64,000 nt of DNA from Liolophura sinensis (lineage: Eukaryota; Mollusca; Polyplacophora; Chitonida; Chitonidae): positions 68,980,984 through 69,044,983 of the forward strand of contig NC_088300.1 of the NCBI RefSeq assembly GCF_032854445.1, given 5' to 3'. The position numbers and the translations under genes are program-made. Within the stretch, counting starts at the first letter, position 1, and every line of letters starts with the position of its first letter. Under the pieces are notes generated by a model. The model saw only the letters and a list, made by a program, of their open reading frames with translations. It was not told the origin of the DNA and searched no databases. Below, piece by piece: positions 34,739-46,073 of the stretch.

Positions 34739-35393
34739 TAAAAAAAAAAATAAACGGAGAGTTCAAAATACTGCGATGTTGAGTGGCGCGGCACTATAAA
34801 TGCATCTGCTTCAAAACGAATTTGTTACCAGCAAACATCGAAATAATGTTGACATTGAAGTTAAACGCCGATCAAGAAAAGAAGGAAAGCGAAAAGCCTC
34901 ACCTCGTTTCACTAATGCTACCGTTTGGAGACATCAGCAGACTGTCACTGGCTAAGTTTGCCTAAGTTTTGTTAGTTACCTATTGTAGGTGGTTTACTCC
35001 GAAAACTCCGGTTTCATCCATCCATTAAATTGCACTCACCATATCGGTGAAGAATTCTTGAGGTATTAAACTTCAATCAATTAATTCACTCATTAAATAA
35101 AACAATAGGCCTGTAGTATGGAAACTGCCTTTATTCCTGTAACATATATTTAGAGTGAAAAGCAAGGGGCAGATAACTCCGGCACGAGGGCATATGGCCT
35201 GTGGAAACAATACGCGTTCCTGATGTGCAACGCAGGACACAGAGATCTCTCTTAATTTAAATACTGTGTTTCATTTACGTAACGACGTTATCCATTTTCA
35301 GGGATGTGGGTTATGAAGGAAGTTACAAAATGGGATTGACGTTGTTTACTGTGAAAATTCATTGTATGTGTCAAGTGGAGTTCTGCCATAAAT

Positions 35394-35566
35394 GGCGGCC
35401 TCCGTGGCTCAGTTGGTTAGCGCGCTAGCGCAGCGTAATGACCCAGGAGCCTCTCACCAATGCGGTCGCTGTGAGTTCAAGTCCAGCTCATGCTGGCTTC
35501 CTCTCCAGCTCAAGTGAAATATTCTTGAGTGCGGTGTAAAACATCAATCAAATAAATAAATAAATC
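35394..35566 (+). mobile_element. SINE family 1, tRNA-like head, internally deleted
   Basis: Head GTGGCTCAGTTGGTTAGCGC (A-box type) and GTGAGTTCAAGTCC (B-box type), then a jump to the common tail AAGTGAAATATTCTTGAGTG and an AAATA-rich end. Best view of the family's 5' end in the window. Confidence 0.85.
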
Positions 35567-36553
35567 TGTCATAAATATGACTTCCCAATGAAACTGCACC
35601 GACTCTATCTGACATGAAAACTGCTTAATGTGAATGTTCGGTAAATGATACAAAACACAGAAGATCTCCATCAGGTAGACTGGTCACTGAAGGTAATTTA
35701 CATAAAAAAGAAATGTGAAGACGCAACAGATATTGGCGTGGAAGTCGAGATGTCTTTCTCGTGTATGTGGCCCTACCTTCAGGGTAATACATATTCAGAT
35801 TTGAAAACTTGCATTTAACAAATGTGTTAAAAGAGCACATTGCACAAATGTACACTGGTTATACATGATAATAAAATGAGATATTAAAAGTGAAAAGCCC
35901 CTCCGTGTAAGTATATTTACATATATTGTAAGTATAGACCTGCCAAACATATATAGATTTAAGTGCCTTTAAATATAACAATATACATGTATCAAAAAGT
36001 AATATGAATAAAACAGCCAAAGCACAGTTCTGACAGCGCCTAAAATTGGACAATGCAAGAAAGAACTCTTTTGCTTAAAGAGTAAATGGAACAGTATTAA
36101 ACATGTTGTAGAAAATGAAGGGATTTTAAATGGTTAGCATTTTAGGTATGACGTTTTATGAATGATACATGGACAAACTTAAATGTCAACTAGTTTTAAA
36201 TTTCGCTAGCTGGAAAGAACATCATCAAACTGTAAATTTTGTGAGTAAGTTGACAATAGAGAGCAGACAAGGGGAGATTGCTGTAGTAGAATAAATGCAA
36301 GTTATCGATGACTTTGAGCGCAAAGTAAATACAAACGTCCACTATTAAGACCGGACCCTTTTCTACGTGAAGAAAGCGAAAGTCACGTGATAGTTATTGG
36401 ACCAATCAAATCAAACAATATATAGGTGAGGTACAACAATAATATTTAAAAGGTGCATGGAGACACTTAATAGTCCGAAAACTCCTCGTACTCTTTCGTC
36501 ATGACGGTAACGCGAGAAAAACCAAATTCTTGAGAAAGAGAAAGACCAAACAG

Positions 36554-36696
36554 TTACAAGCTGGATATCACGTGATGGTCTTTGTTGATACCGCTGTCCT
36601 TGGACGAGGAGCTCTCTTTGTCCAACGTTCGCAGAGCGTCCATCTCCGGGTTCCCAGTCGAGCGATTATTGGATCTTTTCGTCATCACAGTGTCCA
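36554..36696 (-). CDS. AMT gene B exon 11 (C-terminus and stop)
   Basis: Encodes [20 protein letters not shown], a Ser-rich stretch, and [15 protein letters not shown] followed by TAA. SxGNPExDA and DSGIN are shared with gene C, which supports the exon call. The final SSL fits a class-I PDZ ligand pattern. Confidence 0.9.
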
Positions 36697-39600
36697 CTGG
36701 AATAAAGCACACATCCCGTTGGTTGGTCACACAAACATATTGCATTTTATTAAAGCAGTAAATATGAATAAACTAGACGCACATACTGAGAGAAGAATAA
36801 ACCAGTCGAAAGTTGTGTTTATATTTCATGCAGTTTACCAACAAAAGCATTTAAGCCGCTGTTTTCAAATTCCCAGTGACATCGGACATTTTCCTTCATA
36901 AAAGAAGATTTCCGTTTTGGCGTCATCTATGACAGTGTTTTTATGTCTGCAGGTGTTGTCGGCAAAACCTGGCGAATGGCGGCGAGTTTCCACCCATAAG
37001 CTTTCATGAGCATGACAAAATGCCACAGTAAATTTATTTATTTATTTTATTGGTGTTATTAGCAATAATCTAAAATATTTCACTTATACGATAGCGACTA
37101 GCGTTATGGTTTGAGGAAACCGTGCCCCGGGGTCAAACAGTGATAGCACACTAAAGTCAAAACTTAATTCATTAAATTGGTCCCGTTATTTTAGCTGAAA
37201 TTCGTTGTACAATAACTTACCCAGAATTTCCGTATTAAGCCACAATTTTAATCTTGTAATGTAAAAGACGACAGTGCTAAAATGATTTGAAATTTTGACT
37301 TAGTCTAAGATCGCTTTGTGATCTCGGGGCCCTAGGGAATATACTGGATAGCCGGCAGACCTTCCCGTGTACTGCCGGAGAGTAAGCCTGCAAGTACAGC
37401 AGCAGGTATCAGATTGTTGGTTTGTTAAGTAAACCTACCTTGGGATTTCCCCAGAACAGACGTGCCGGCCAGGAAAGCCAAGTGATCGTGCTGTTCTCCC
37501 CAACCATGACCGTAAGCCTCGGCCGGGTAAGAAGGCTCTCCGTGTTTGGGGATATCCAACCCTGAAAGAGACAATCACTGACGGGTCACTATGAGCTCTC
37601 CATGGACTCACTGGGCGAATTCGAATCGCTGTTCTCGTGTTGATTTCACAGATGACTTTAAAATACACACCAGGACAGTCGCACTTCGATCTAAAAGTGA
37701 CCCTTATATGTTCCAGAAAAGCTTTCAAATATAGTTCTCGAGCATGGGCCAATTCCACAAAACCATTTCTGCCTTAAGTCAAATTTTGAAATACGATCTT
37801 AAGCTTAGTTTTGGACATTAAAAAGTTAAAACTTTGTCGACCTCATCAATGTTACCTTTAAAGATATGTGTCCAAATTTCAATTTCAAGTACCAAAAACT
37901 TAGCATTATAATGAGTTATTAAATTTTACTGCAATCAGAAACTACTTTGTAGAATCTGCCGTCTGTGGTGAATGTTGACTTCCGATTAACGTGTGAAATT
38001 TTACATGAGCTTTATGTCTCTAGTACACACCTTTAATCTCCATTTCCTCGTCCACTCTCAGCATGTTGAGTTTCTTTAGGGCAAAAAAGATGATAAACGA
38101 CAGGACGATTGTCCAACCCAAAATGGCGGAGATTCCAGCCAGTTGCCAGGCCAGGTGCTGTGGATACAATACACACACGATTTGTACAAGAGGCAAAGGG
38201 TTTTTGGGCCGAAGAACCAACCGTTGTAGTTTCCGAAAGTCGAACCACTCCGTCCGTAAGACCGACAAGCTAGCTGTTTGCTGTTTTTCTTTCTACAAAG
38301 TCTTGGATGAGACTGGATTTGGGAAAGTCCCGGATCTACCATTTACGATGCACACGCCGGATGATTATGTTTTAAAGATGCTTTTATATACTATGTTATA
38401 ATATTTAACAGCTGAAATATGCTTATTAAATGTTATTAAAGGAGAAGAAAACATAAAATGATGACAAAATCACATGAAAGTTACTTGCAAATATGATTTT
38501 TAATATTTTGTGAGATTTTTTTCTTTCAGGAGAATCCACGTTATAGTATATATCGTCTTTGCAAAACTATAATGATCTAAATAAGGACGTGATGCATGTC
38601 TAATAAATTTATTTCAATGTAAATTTGTTGCTTTCATCAAACACACGCATTTAATCTGAATTATGATACTATATATGAATATATTAATACAAATATAGGC
38701 CTACATCTGTATGATTTAAATATTATTTAACCATAAATATAAATGATCAAAATCCAAGTGGAACACATCTGGTACCTGAAAAGACCAAGTTATAGAGCGA
38801 ATATATTTACATCCCCATCTATAGCATTATTACACAAAGACATTATATACCAAGGAATGGTCCCAAATACCTACCATACAAACATTTTTTTCAAGTGTCC
38901 TTTGCTCTTCAAAGAAAAATCGAAAAAATATCCAAGACCACATTTGAAACTAACTTTTCACGCACTAGCTGAACATTATATAGCTTTTTTGTTTCTCCAG
39001 CTTTGGTTTCTAGTAACTCTCAACTATAGTCGACATTATACTCACTCAAGTCAAAAAGTGGAAGTGGCTACTTACAAGGCCGGACTTCCGGTTCCAGAAG
39101 TAGAGAATCCCGTGACTTTTGGAGAAGAATGTGACCATGAAGACGCCAAAAAGCCCACCTCCGAGATGAACTGTCAACATAACTCTCCATGAGTTCCTAA
39201 ATATTCCATAGTTCCAATGTTTATCGTGGAAACAGCTCAGTCGAAAGTGAATATAAAAGACTTGCAGCATAGAGCAAATCAAAAGCAGCGACGACTGCGT
39301 TCTATTTGACAAATGATCAGTGACGTCCAATAATTTGCAATTCACATAACTGCATATTTTGTACCAAATTCCGCCTAGTGCATGACACAAAAGGGCCTTT
39401 AAGCTGCCACTATATAAGCATTTATATGATCAGTTAGAATAAAATCCAAAATGAGGTAAATTAACCAGAGATCGGAGATCGCCAGTTACTTATGACCATA
39501 TTCATATAGACGAACCGATGGACGGGTTGAGAGACTAGCTAATATACTTTGCATTTCCGGTAATGTCCGGTATCTAAACGACCTCGGTTTACCTTTGACA

Positions 39601-42600
39601 AATTACTAACAAACATTCTGGCTTTTCTAACTTACAGATTCGTGCGTCATACTTGTGGGAGATAGGTGATCTTATCTCCCTTATAACGAACCTACATGAC
39701 TGAACTAACACGAATTCAGTCGACAGCACGTTTGTCAAGAAAAACTTCATATCGTACTCCATGCATATTATGCAAAAATAATAAAACTCCAAGTAAGAAA
39801 CGATGTATAATCCCCGTGGGGTGAAAAAAACAACACTAAACTACAAAAAGCTTCCAGGGCATATTCTCGTTCACTCACTACCGTTTCAGGCTTATCAAAC
39901 CGTGTAATTATAAGTATTTAATTTGAATATATTTAGACATTCACCGGTACGCGTCGAATTCACACAGAAATATGCGCTGGGTAAAATAGAATGTCTGACT
40001 TTCATGCCTGATGAAAGCACAATACAGCGGAAATTAAGTTTGACGTAAACAAGTCAGTCAGCATTTGTGTTATGAGAAGCTAGGGGAATTGTAGGTTTAT
40101 GTGAATTGTACAGTTCAATGAATACGGACATTGTGAAAAGCACGAAGAAAGCGAGAAAACTATAAATCACCGACAAAAAACAAATATACATGGTAAATAT
40201 GACCCCGTCCTTGGCAGGGATATAGAATGTATTTATTGCTAAGTGGTTTCAATTCAAGAATAAACGGAGGAAAACATGGCTGAATACAGTATGTATAATT
40301 TCATTTCCTTGTGGATGTCCTAGACTTAATAAATCTAGGAAGAAATTTAAACAATACATGATGGTGTACGACGTTGCGGTGACGTCAACGTTGATAGTGG
40401 TCAAAACAACTTTGTTGAGCAGGAAAGCCCAAATCAGGGGCGCTAAGTTGGTCACGTGTCCACAGTATTTTCATTTGTAACGTATTATTCATTTCGACTA
40501 CTGGCGGAAAATATGCATAAATAGACGGGTTATTAAGAAATATAAAATATGCCTCAAAATGAAAATATTTTTCTCATTGTTTTGGCATATTTCCTTTCCA
40601 TTATCCGTAAAACCATACCATTCGTTTTATAGTACCTTTTCTTGTGCCTTTAACGTATTAAAGCCAAGCTGTTACACGCCTTTTGAATCAACGGCTTCAA
40701 GAATCTCATCACAGGAGTTTGAGCGGATGCGTCATGTACTGTAATGTTTGCTTCCACACAAAAACAGACAACTGAAGAACTTGATATTTTAAAGGTCTTT
40801 CATTCATTTTGAAAATTTGAAATCAAAACATGGATCAGTTTCAAGAATTGTGTCTGATGGCATTTAATTTAATATATACTTTATTTTGTGTTTTCCTGCC
40901 TCTAAAGAATAGCATAGCTTATCAACTCATAGCAAGTTGTTAGTCATAGCTTTCTTCCTAGCTTCGAGATGGTTTTCGAAAGACGAACGATATAAAGCGG
41001 CTTTATAACATATTCTCTAGTGGCTGTAGAATCGTTTTTGTTGGCAGCGCGAATCTGTATTGTTTTCATCTGACACAGAATACACGCCGCTGTCCGTGGT
41101 AATTAAGTACGGAGGTTGAACAACCACTGATTTTCAGTGCAAGAGCTGGTGATGATTATTGGTTTCTTATAAATAACCTTTTCCTTAAATCATTTTATCC
41201 CCCACGTGGAGGTTACTGACAAATACGTCATACATATAATATAGCCGTAATTGCTCGTCCCTATTTTGTCGTCAAATATATAAGCAATGGATCTGCTAGG
41301 TTTCCTCTCACCTTAATGCTTGTGGCCGTCGTATAAGTGAAAAATTTTTGAGTACAGCATAAAATCAATCAAATACATACATAAATAAGCAATGAGGAAC
41401 CTTTTGCTAGACCAGGTTCCAAGCTCACTTGTTCATTGTTCTCTTGCAATGAATTAATACCACATTTCCACGCAGTTTGCCATCGTAAAACAGGAATGAA
41501 CAATACACTTCACAGCATAGGCCTGAAGTACTCTAGACGGGAATTTTTCCCCTTTGTCTGAGATTTATTCAAAACATTCAACATGTAAAACTAGAGGACT
41601 CGCCGTTAAATGTCCTTACCAGCTGTGGCGTCGAGCGGGTCATCCACACGAAGCTTGACCACTGTCCAGGAGGAGACCATGTAGACAATCCCTCCTAGCG
41701 TTCCGATAACAAACGACGACCAGGTGTAGAGGTCGTTCACGCCTGCGCACACTGACACCTGAGAAACAAAACAGTTTTCTGAATAGCTCCTATCCTCATA
41801 TGAGTTGCAAAACAACTGCAAATTAGAATAATTAAGAAAACACCGTAAAAAGTCGACCGCGGAAAGTTAAGTGAGTGTAACAATAGACTTACAGCATAAA
41901 GAGTAAAACCCATCAAAAATAAATAGGCTGTCAAAAATATGACCGACCCACCGCAAACAGGGTGACTTCCAGAGCTGCCTGTCACAGCTAAACAAACGCA
42001 AGTTCGCAATAACTGCGAGATTTCCCGAATCAGATTTCGCGTCGCCTGGCACCCAGAAAGAAAAATTATAGCGTTGCTCGACGCAGAAAAAAGGACAACA
42101 CATTCGTCAAGTTTGGAAATAGACAATTATTTGTTTTCTAGCCTATCTTTGTTCAACATGAGATGAGTAATTTACACCCTGAATTCTTTCTCCCCATACC
42201 CGTACGTATGTTTCCCTTTGCCATAAAGAGATGAGCTATACGCACCATTCCTGTGAGACAGCCGTTCAGAGTGACCAACAAACTCCACTTCCGGTCACCA
42301 AACCAGCCTGTTTTGTTGAGGAGGAGAGTGATGAATGCCCCCCCAGTTCCCGCCACAATGGTGTTCACCACGACAGAGGCAATGATGGCGCCGTCACCTG
42401 GATTAGAAATGCTACCCAGAGAGCCGCCATTAAAGGCTAGAAATCCGAACAACAAAATGAACCCCCCAAGAGCAGCGAACTGAAAATCAAGGTTTAATAC
42501 ATCAGAGTTAGGAACGTTGGCAAGGTGCATGAAAACGTCATGTCCTTAGTAATGCCCACCCCCATTACTTAATTAAATTATACCGACAACGCCTCGTGAC

Positions 42601-45600
42601 CCTCACAATGGTATATATGGAGCTCAGATTTTTACCTTTAATAACAAATATTTTCATCAAAATTCCTTTAGCGTTCCCATCAAAACCAAACCACTCGTGC
42701 TTGCTCACCTACAATATCAAGTTACTAGCGAGATTAACAAATATTTTTGTTAAGATAACAAACTTTAAGTATCTATTATATGACTGAGACAAAAAGGTAG
42801 CCCGTTACTACTTACTGGTACGGAGTGACCCTTAATGTGGTTAGCCTCGCCAGTATCAGGGTCAAATCTGCCAATTCTGGGACCGACTACAAGAGCACCG
42901 ATGAAAGCTGCAGCGCCACTCAAGCTGTGGAGCGCTCCACTTCCGGCAAAATCCTGAAACGCCAAACACAAATATATAGAAAATGTGTATGCTCATAATA
43001 TCAGCGGAAAAAGCCTACCTCACCACAAGCTCAAAATATTAGGTATAGCCTACCTCACCAAGAGCTCATAATACAGGGTATAGCCTACCTCACCAATCGC
43101 TCATAATATCAACGGATAGAGGCTACCTCAGCACAAGCATCATACGCTGTTGTATGAAAAATCTTCATCTTGTCAGTGGCAGTGACATCCCTGACTAAAT
43201 TCCAATAACCATTACACATGGGACTGGGAACTTATTGACAGTAAGTTTATTCTCTTGTATGTTGATCAGACTGGCTGCATTGTAACATTTCTGACGAACT
43301 CGTTGTTCGTTGATCTTGACTTTGACTCGATCGACAACACGTGGGTTTTTGACTTTGACTGTAGGGTCTCCTTATATTGCAGTCTCTTTATTGAAACATT
43401 CACTTTCCAACGCCAGTCGACACTCACGTAATTCCCAGATCGGCTTTCCCGATCAAAATCATCGTTAAATTAAGCACTTCAAAAAAATTCAGCTCGTTAA
43501 GAGCTGATAGCTTTCAAGTTGCCAATAGTTGGCTGTTACATACTTGTTGGTGTATGACTGGAGGAATCAATGATATGCAATGCAACCATGCGTTCTAATA
43601 CATATTTAAGCTGGCTTTACCAAAGTCTATATCCGAGGATCATATCAAATTTTCTCTATTAAGAATAGAAAATAATAAATCCCTGTACTCTTTATAGTGT
43701 AAAAATGATTCTAATGTTAGGAAATTTTGTGAAATGTAATTATCGGGGGTGTTTTAAAATAATAGCATAAATCGACATTGTGCTAATTGATTTTTACTAA
43801 AACAAATCACCGGTATACACGTAGCGTCTTTGAATATATATATTAAGTAAATTCATTGTCACTCATTTTTATCGAAGGTTGCCTAAGGTTACTCACACAC
43901 TAATTAAGCAGGTTACATCAGAGGATTTGATCTTGTAAAAGCAAGTGTTTATTTTGTCTTACCGTGTATGCCACTACAAATTCCCCTCCATTCTCGTCCA
44001 TGTATGTGGCTCCATTTAGCAGCCAACCCTGCGGACTCCATGCCCATCGGGACACCACTGGGTAGACGAAGCCTGAAGGGAAAACAAGTCTTCAATTGGA
44101 TTCATGGACGTGAGCTAGACATGACCTCGACATGAGCTAGACATGGCTGTTGCAACGCTCTATTTCCTCCTGCAATAAACTTCGTCATCTCTTGGAATGT
44201 TAATCACCGAAAAAAATTGCCTCTCGAGTGAATAAAGGTTGTGCCAATCCATATATGTCGTCCTTCAAATGACTTTAAATGTCAGATTTCAAAACAAAAC
44301 AACAGAAATGTCATATATCAAAGACTTTTAAGACTGGAGTAAGTTTTCATGTTTTTTGTGTTTGTTTGTCTTACCTGTTATGAGGAAACTGTAAACGAGG
44401 TAGCCATTTTTTTTGTGTTTGTTTGTCTTACCTGTTATGAGGAAACTGTAAACGAGGTAGCCATTAAAGTCGCACCTCTCGGCCACGGCCCCCGAAACAA
44501 TGGTGGCCGCGGTGGCTGCGAACACGTACTGGAACAGCCAATAGGAATACTTGGCCGTGGGCAGATTGTAATGAGCGAGTAGGTCAGCCTGATACCCAAT
44601 GAACCCATTGCCTTCTCCGTAAGCCAGAGTGTATCCGAACAGCCAATAGGAAAGACCCGAGACAACTGGTAACAGAAAACAAGTGAGTGAGTGCTTGGGG
44701 TTTGACGTCGTACTCAACAATTTTTCAGTCATATGACGACGAAGGAATCATTAGGGTGCATGTACGTGTAATGTGCCTCCTTGATGCAGGACGGATTTCC
44801 ACCGCTCTTTTTTATTTAGTGCTGCTTCACTGAGACGACTTACCGAAGGCAAGTAAGCCGCCCCGCCCGAGCCATTATACTGATACGGGTCAACCAGTCG
44901 TTGCACTATCCCCTTCATGCTGAACGCCAAGCGAGGAAGTTACAACTTCCTCTTTTAAAGTCTGTGACTCGATCAAGGATTGATCCTGCAGAAAACAAGG
45001 CATGGTATCAACTGCAATTACAACCCAGGTGTATCGCACAGAAAAATGATACGAAAGCCAAAAAAAAAAAATAATCAAGCTTCATCGAAAACAGAATTCA
45101 GAAATTACCTTTATTTCAGTTGGGTTTTTTTTCTTAGATGTTAATATTAGAACTCATAAAATGAAAAGATTACCGATTAAGTCACCAGTGCATTGCTTGG
45201 CTACTCACAGAAATCGATCAGATTTTTAATCAGGATGTTCGTGGTGTTCTTACTGCGCACGCTTCCGGCTTCTAAAAACGCAAATCCGCCCTGCAAGACT
45301 GAAATAAGGAAAACAGTGTAGGAAACGATAGTATGGCCAATCCTGTCAGACTAAAACTATAAACAGGCAATAGTTAAAAAGGCAGATAAGGCAGACTGAA
45401 AAAAGGAATGTTAACAAAACAGATGATCACATCTACAGCACATCTGACAAGGCTGTGACACTTACAAAAGATAATCACATCTACAGCACATCTGACAAGG
45501 CTGTGACACTTACAAAAGATGATCACATCTACAGAACATCTGCCAAAGCTGTAACACTTACAAAAGATGATCACATCTACAGCACATCTGACAAAGCAAA

Positions 45601-46073
45601 GACCTCACAAAAGATGATCACATCTACAGCACATCTGACAAGGCAGTGACACTTACAAAAGATGATCACATCTACAGCACATCTGACAAAGCTGTAACAC
45701 TTACAAAAGATGATCACATCTACAGCACATATGACAAAGCAAAGACCTCACAAAAGATGATTACATCTACAGCACATCTGACAAGGCAGTGACACTTACA
45801 AAAAATGATCACATCTACAGCACATCTGACAAAGCTGTGACACTTACAAAAGATGATCACATCTACAGCATATCTGACAAAGCAACTACACTTACAGAAG
45901 ATAATGAGTGACATGGTCACGAGGAAGAAATCGTCCATATTCTGCGCGGCGTCTTCCTGCCATGTTTTCGTCAATAACAGTGACTGTTTTAACGCCCATA
46001 TTTCCTGCTGTAGTTGAGTAGCATTGAGAACCTGAGTACCATTCACCACTTCAGAAGTGTTCAGACCTTCCAT
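36554..46073 (-). CDS. Ammonium transporter (AMT) gene B, 11 coding exons, complete
   Basis: Predicted 536-aa AMT channel. Exons in transcript order: 46073-45896, 45298-45209, 44665-44432, 44072-43963, 42953-42816, 42479-42246, 41758-41620, 39170-39076, 38157-38031, 37561-37439, 36696-36554. Junctions are GT-AG and phases match genes A and C. Pore His213 (DFAGSGALH) and His376 (VHLGGG), the QYVF and AFNGGS phenylalanines and [13 protein letters not shown] are present. The N-terminus has three sequons (N5-T-S, N11-G-T, N17-A-T), fitting an extracellular side. The start chosen is the first ATG in the exon 1 frame; the frame stays open upstream to 46124 without another ATG, so an earlier non-coding exon is possible. 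Lies head to tail with C and converges on A. Oddities: tandem copies of the exon 1 donor through intron 1, and a perfect-looking duplicate of the exon 3 end. Confidence 0.93.
37028..37140 (-). mobile_element. SINE family 1 tail copy in gene B intron 10
   Basis: AATTTATTTATTTATTTTAT then a diverged AGCGTTATGGTTTGAGGAAA. Confidence 0.7.
37439..37561 (-). CDS. AMT gene B exon 10 (cytosolic tail)
   Basis: 123 nt as in gene [21 protein letters not shown] and then a hydrophobic [13 protein letters not shown] stretch; donor GTAGGT. Confidence 0.92.
38031..38157 (-). CDS. AMT gene B exon 9 (TM11)
   Basis: 127 nt. [20 protein letters not shown] and [12 protein letters not shown]. Acceptor ATCCACAG, phase-1 donor GTGTGT. 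Confidence 0.95.
39076..39170 (-). CDS. AMT gene B exon 8 (second pore His)
   Basis: 95 nt. The split codon gives [20 protein letters not shown]; ends RKSGL at GTAAGT. It is separated from exon 7 by the gene's longest intron (2.4 kb), in which I see no gene. Confidence 0.95.
41298..41392 (+). mobile_element. SINE family 1 tail copy in gene B intron 7
   Basis: GGTTTCCTCTCACCTTAATG and GGCCGTCGTATAAGTGAAA with an AAATA-like end. Confidence 0.75.
41620..41758 (-). CDS. AMT gene B exon 7 (TM8-TM9)
   Basis: 139 nt. [19 protein letters not shown] followed by [13 protein letters not shown]. Cys-Gly-Cys of A and C (CAGC) is CAGV here. Confidence 0.96.
42246..42479 (-). CDS. AMT gene B exon 6 (TM6-TM7)
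   Basis: 234 nt, phase 0 at both ends. [20 protein letters not shown] with gate Phe and conserved Ser; ends NGCLTGM at a GTGCGT donor. Confidence 0.96.
42816..42953 (-). CDS. AMT gene B exon 5 (TM5, pore His)
   Basis: 138 nt. [19 protein letters not shown] carries Asp205 and pore His213; ends KGHSVP at GTAAGT. The VV before His in A and C is AL here. Confidence 0.96.
43005..43150. repeat. Tandem repeat of about 45 bp in gene B intron 4
   Basis: Three to four units with GCCTACCTCACCA and GCTCATAATATC. On the gene strand they lie about 55 bp upstream of the exon 5 acceptor. Confidence 0.8.
43963..44072 (-). CDS. AMT gene B exon 4 (extracellular loop)
   Basis: 110 nt as in gene C. Encodes [20 protein letters not shown] and ends VVAYT in phase 0 at GTAAGA. 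Confidence 0.95.
44375..44490 (-). repeat. 57-bp duplication of the gene B exon 3 end and donor
   Basis: The last exon 3 codons ([12 protein letters not shown]), the donor and about 20 intron bases occur twice with a 57-bp offset, nearly identical. The second donor is at 44374-44373. Confidence 0.93.
44432..44665 (-). CDS. AMT gene B exon 3 (TM2-TM4)
   Basis: Residues 90-167, [40 protein letters not shown] and [14 protein letters not shown]. The donor at 44431-44430 gives the family-standard end. A second donor 57 bp further, after an exact-looking repeat, would add 19 residues including a second [12 protein letters not shown]. Confidence 0.94.
44680..44990 (-). mobile_element. SINE family 2 copy in gene B intron 2
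   Basis: On the plus strand AGTGAGTGAGTGCTTGGGGT, CAGTCATATGACGACGAAGG and GAACGCCAAGCGAGGAAGTT. The tRNA-like head is cut short. Confidence 0.85.
45209..45298 (-). CDS. AMT gene B exon 2 (end of TM1)
   Basis: 90 nt. Encodes [17 protein letters not shown] and [10 protein letters not shown]. The acceptor is TATTTCAG and the donor is GTGAGT. Confidence 0.95.
45405..45895 (-). repeat. 48-bp tandem repeat carrying copies of the gene B exon 1 donor
   Basis: Nine further units follow the authentic donor, with CTTAC/CTCAC (GTAAG/GTGAG on the gene strand) starting at 45843, 45795, 45747, 45700, 45652, 45604, 45557, 45509 and 45461, and a degenerate one near 45411. Spacing is 48 bp except two gaps of 47. 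Each unit repeats the exon end ATCTTTT plus GTAAGTGT. Because 48 is a multiple of 3, the gene B frame stays open through the first three copies. Fills most of intron 1. Confidence 0.93.
45896..46073 (-). CDS. AMT gene B exon 1 (glycosylated N-terminus, start of TM1)
   Basis: Residues 1-59, [19 protein letters not shown] followed by a long polar stretch and [13 protein letters not shown] of TM1. Phase-1 donor GTAAGTG. The sequence downstream repeats this donor every 47/48 bp, and the reading frame runs on through three further copies before a stop. Confidence 0.9.

Larger units (their letters stand above)
33851..36553. other. Intergenic region between convergent genes A and B
   Basis: Three SINE copies and AT-rich sequence. 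CCAATCA near 36402 and TATATAG near 36418 resemble promoter boxes, but no gene follows on the plus strand. Gene B's 3' UTR must lie at the right end; I found no clear poly-A signal for it. Confidence 0.5.

Noticed and set aside
35394-35480. A true tRNA gene
   Set aside because: A- and B-box-like stretches are present, but the sequence runs into a SINE body and A-rich tail, and I cannot fold a proper acceptor stem.
36530-36901. Plus-strand 123-codon frame [14 protein letters not shown]...
   Set aside because: Antisense to gene B exon 11, with no recognisable domain.
38743-39192. Plus-strand 149-codon frame
   Set aside because: Overlaps gene B exon 8 in antisense and otherwise covers intron; no domain seen.
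42231-42483. Plus-strand frames at 42.2-42.5 kb
   Set aside because: Antisense shadows of gene B exon 6.
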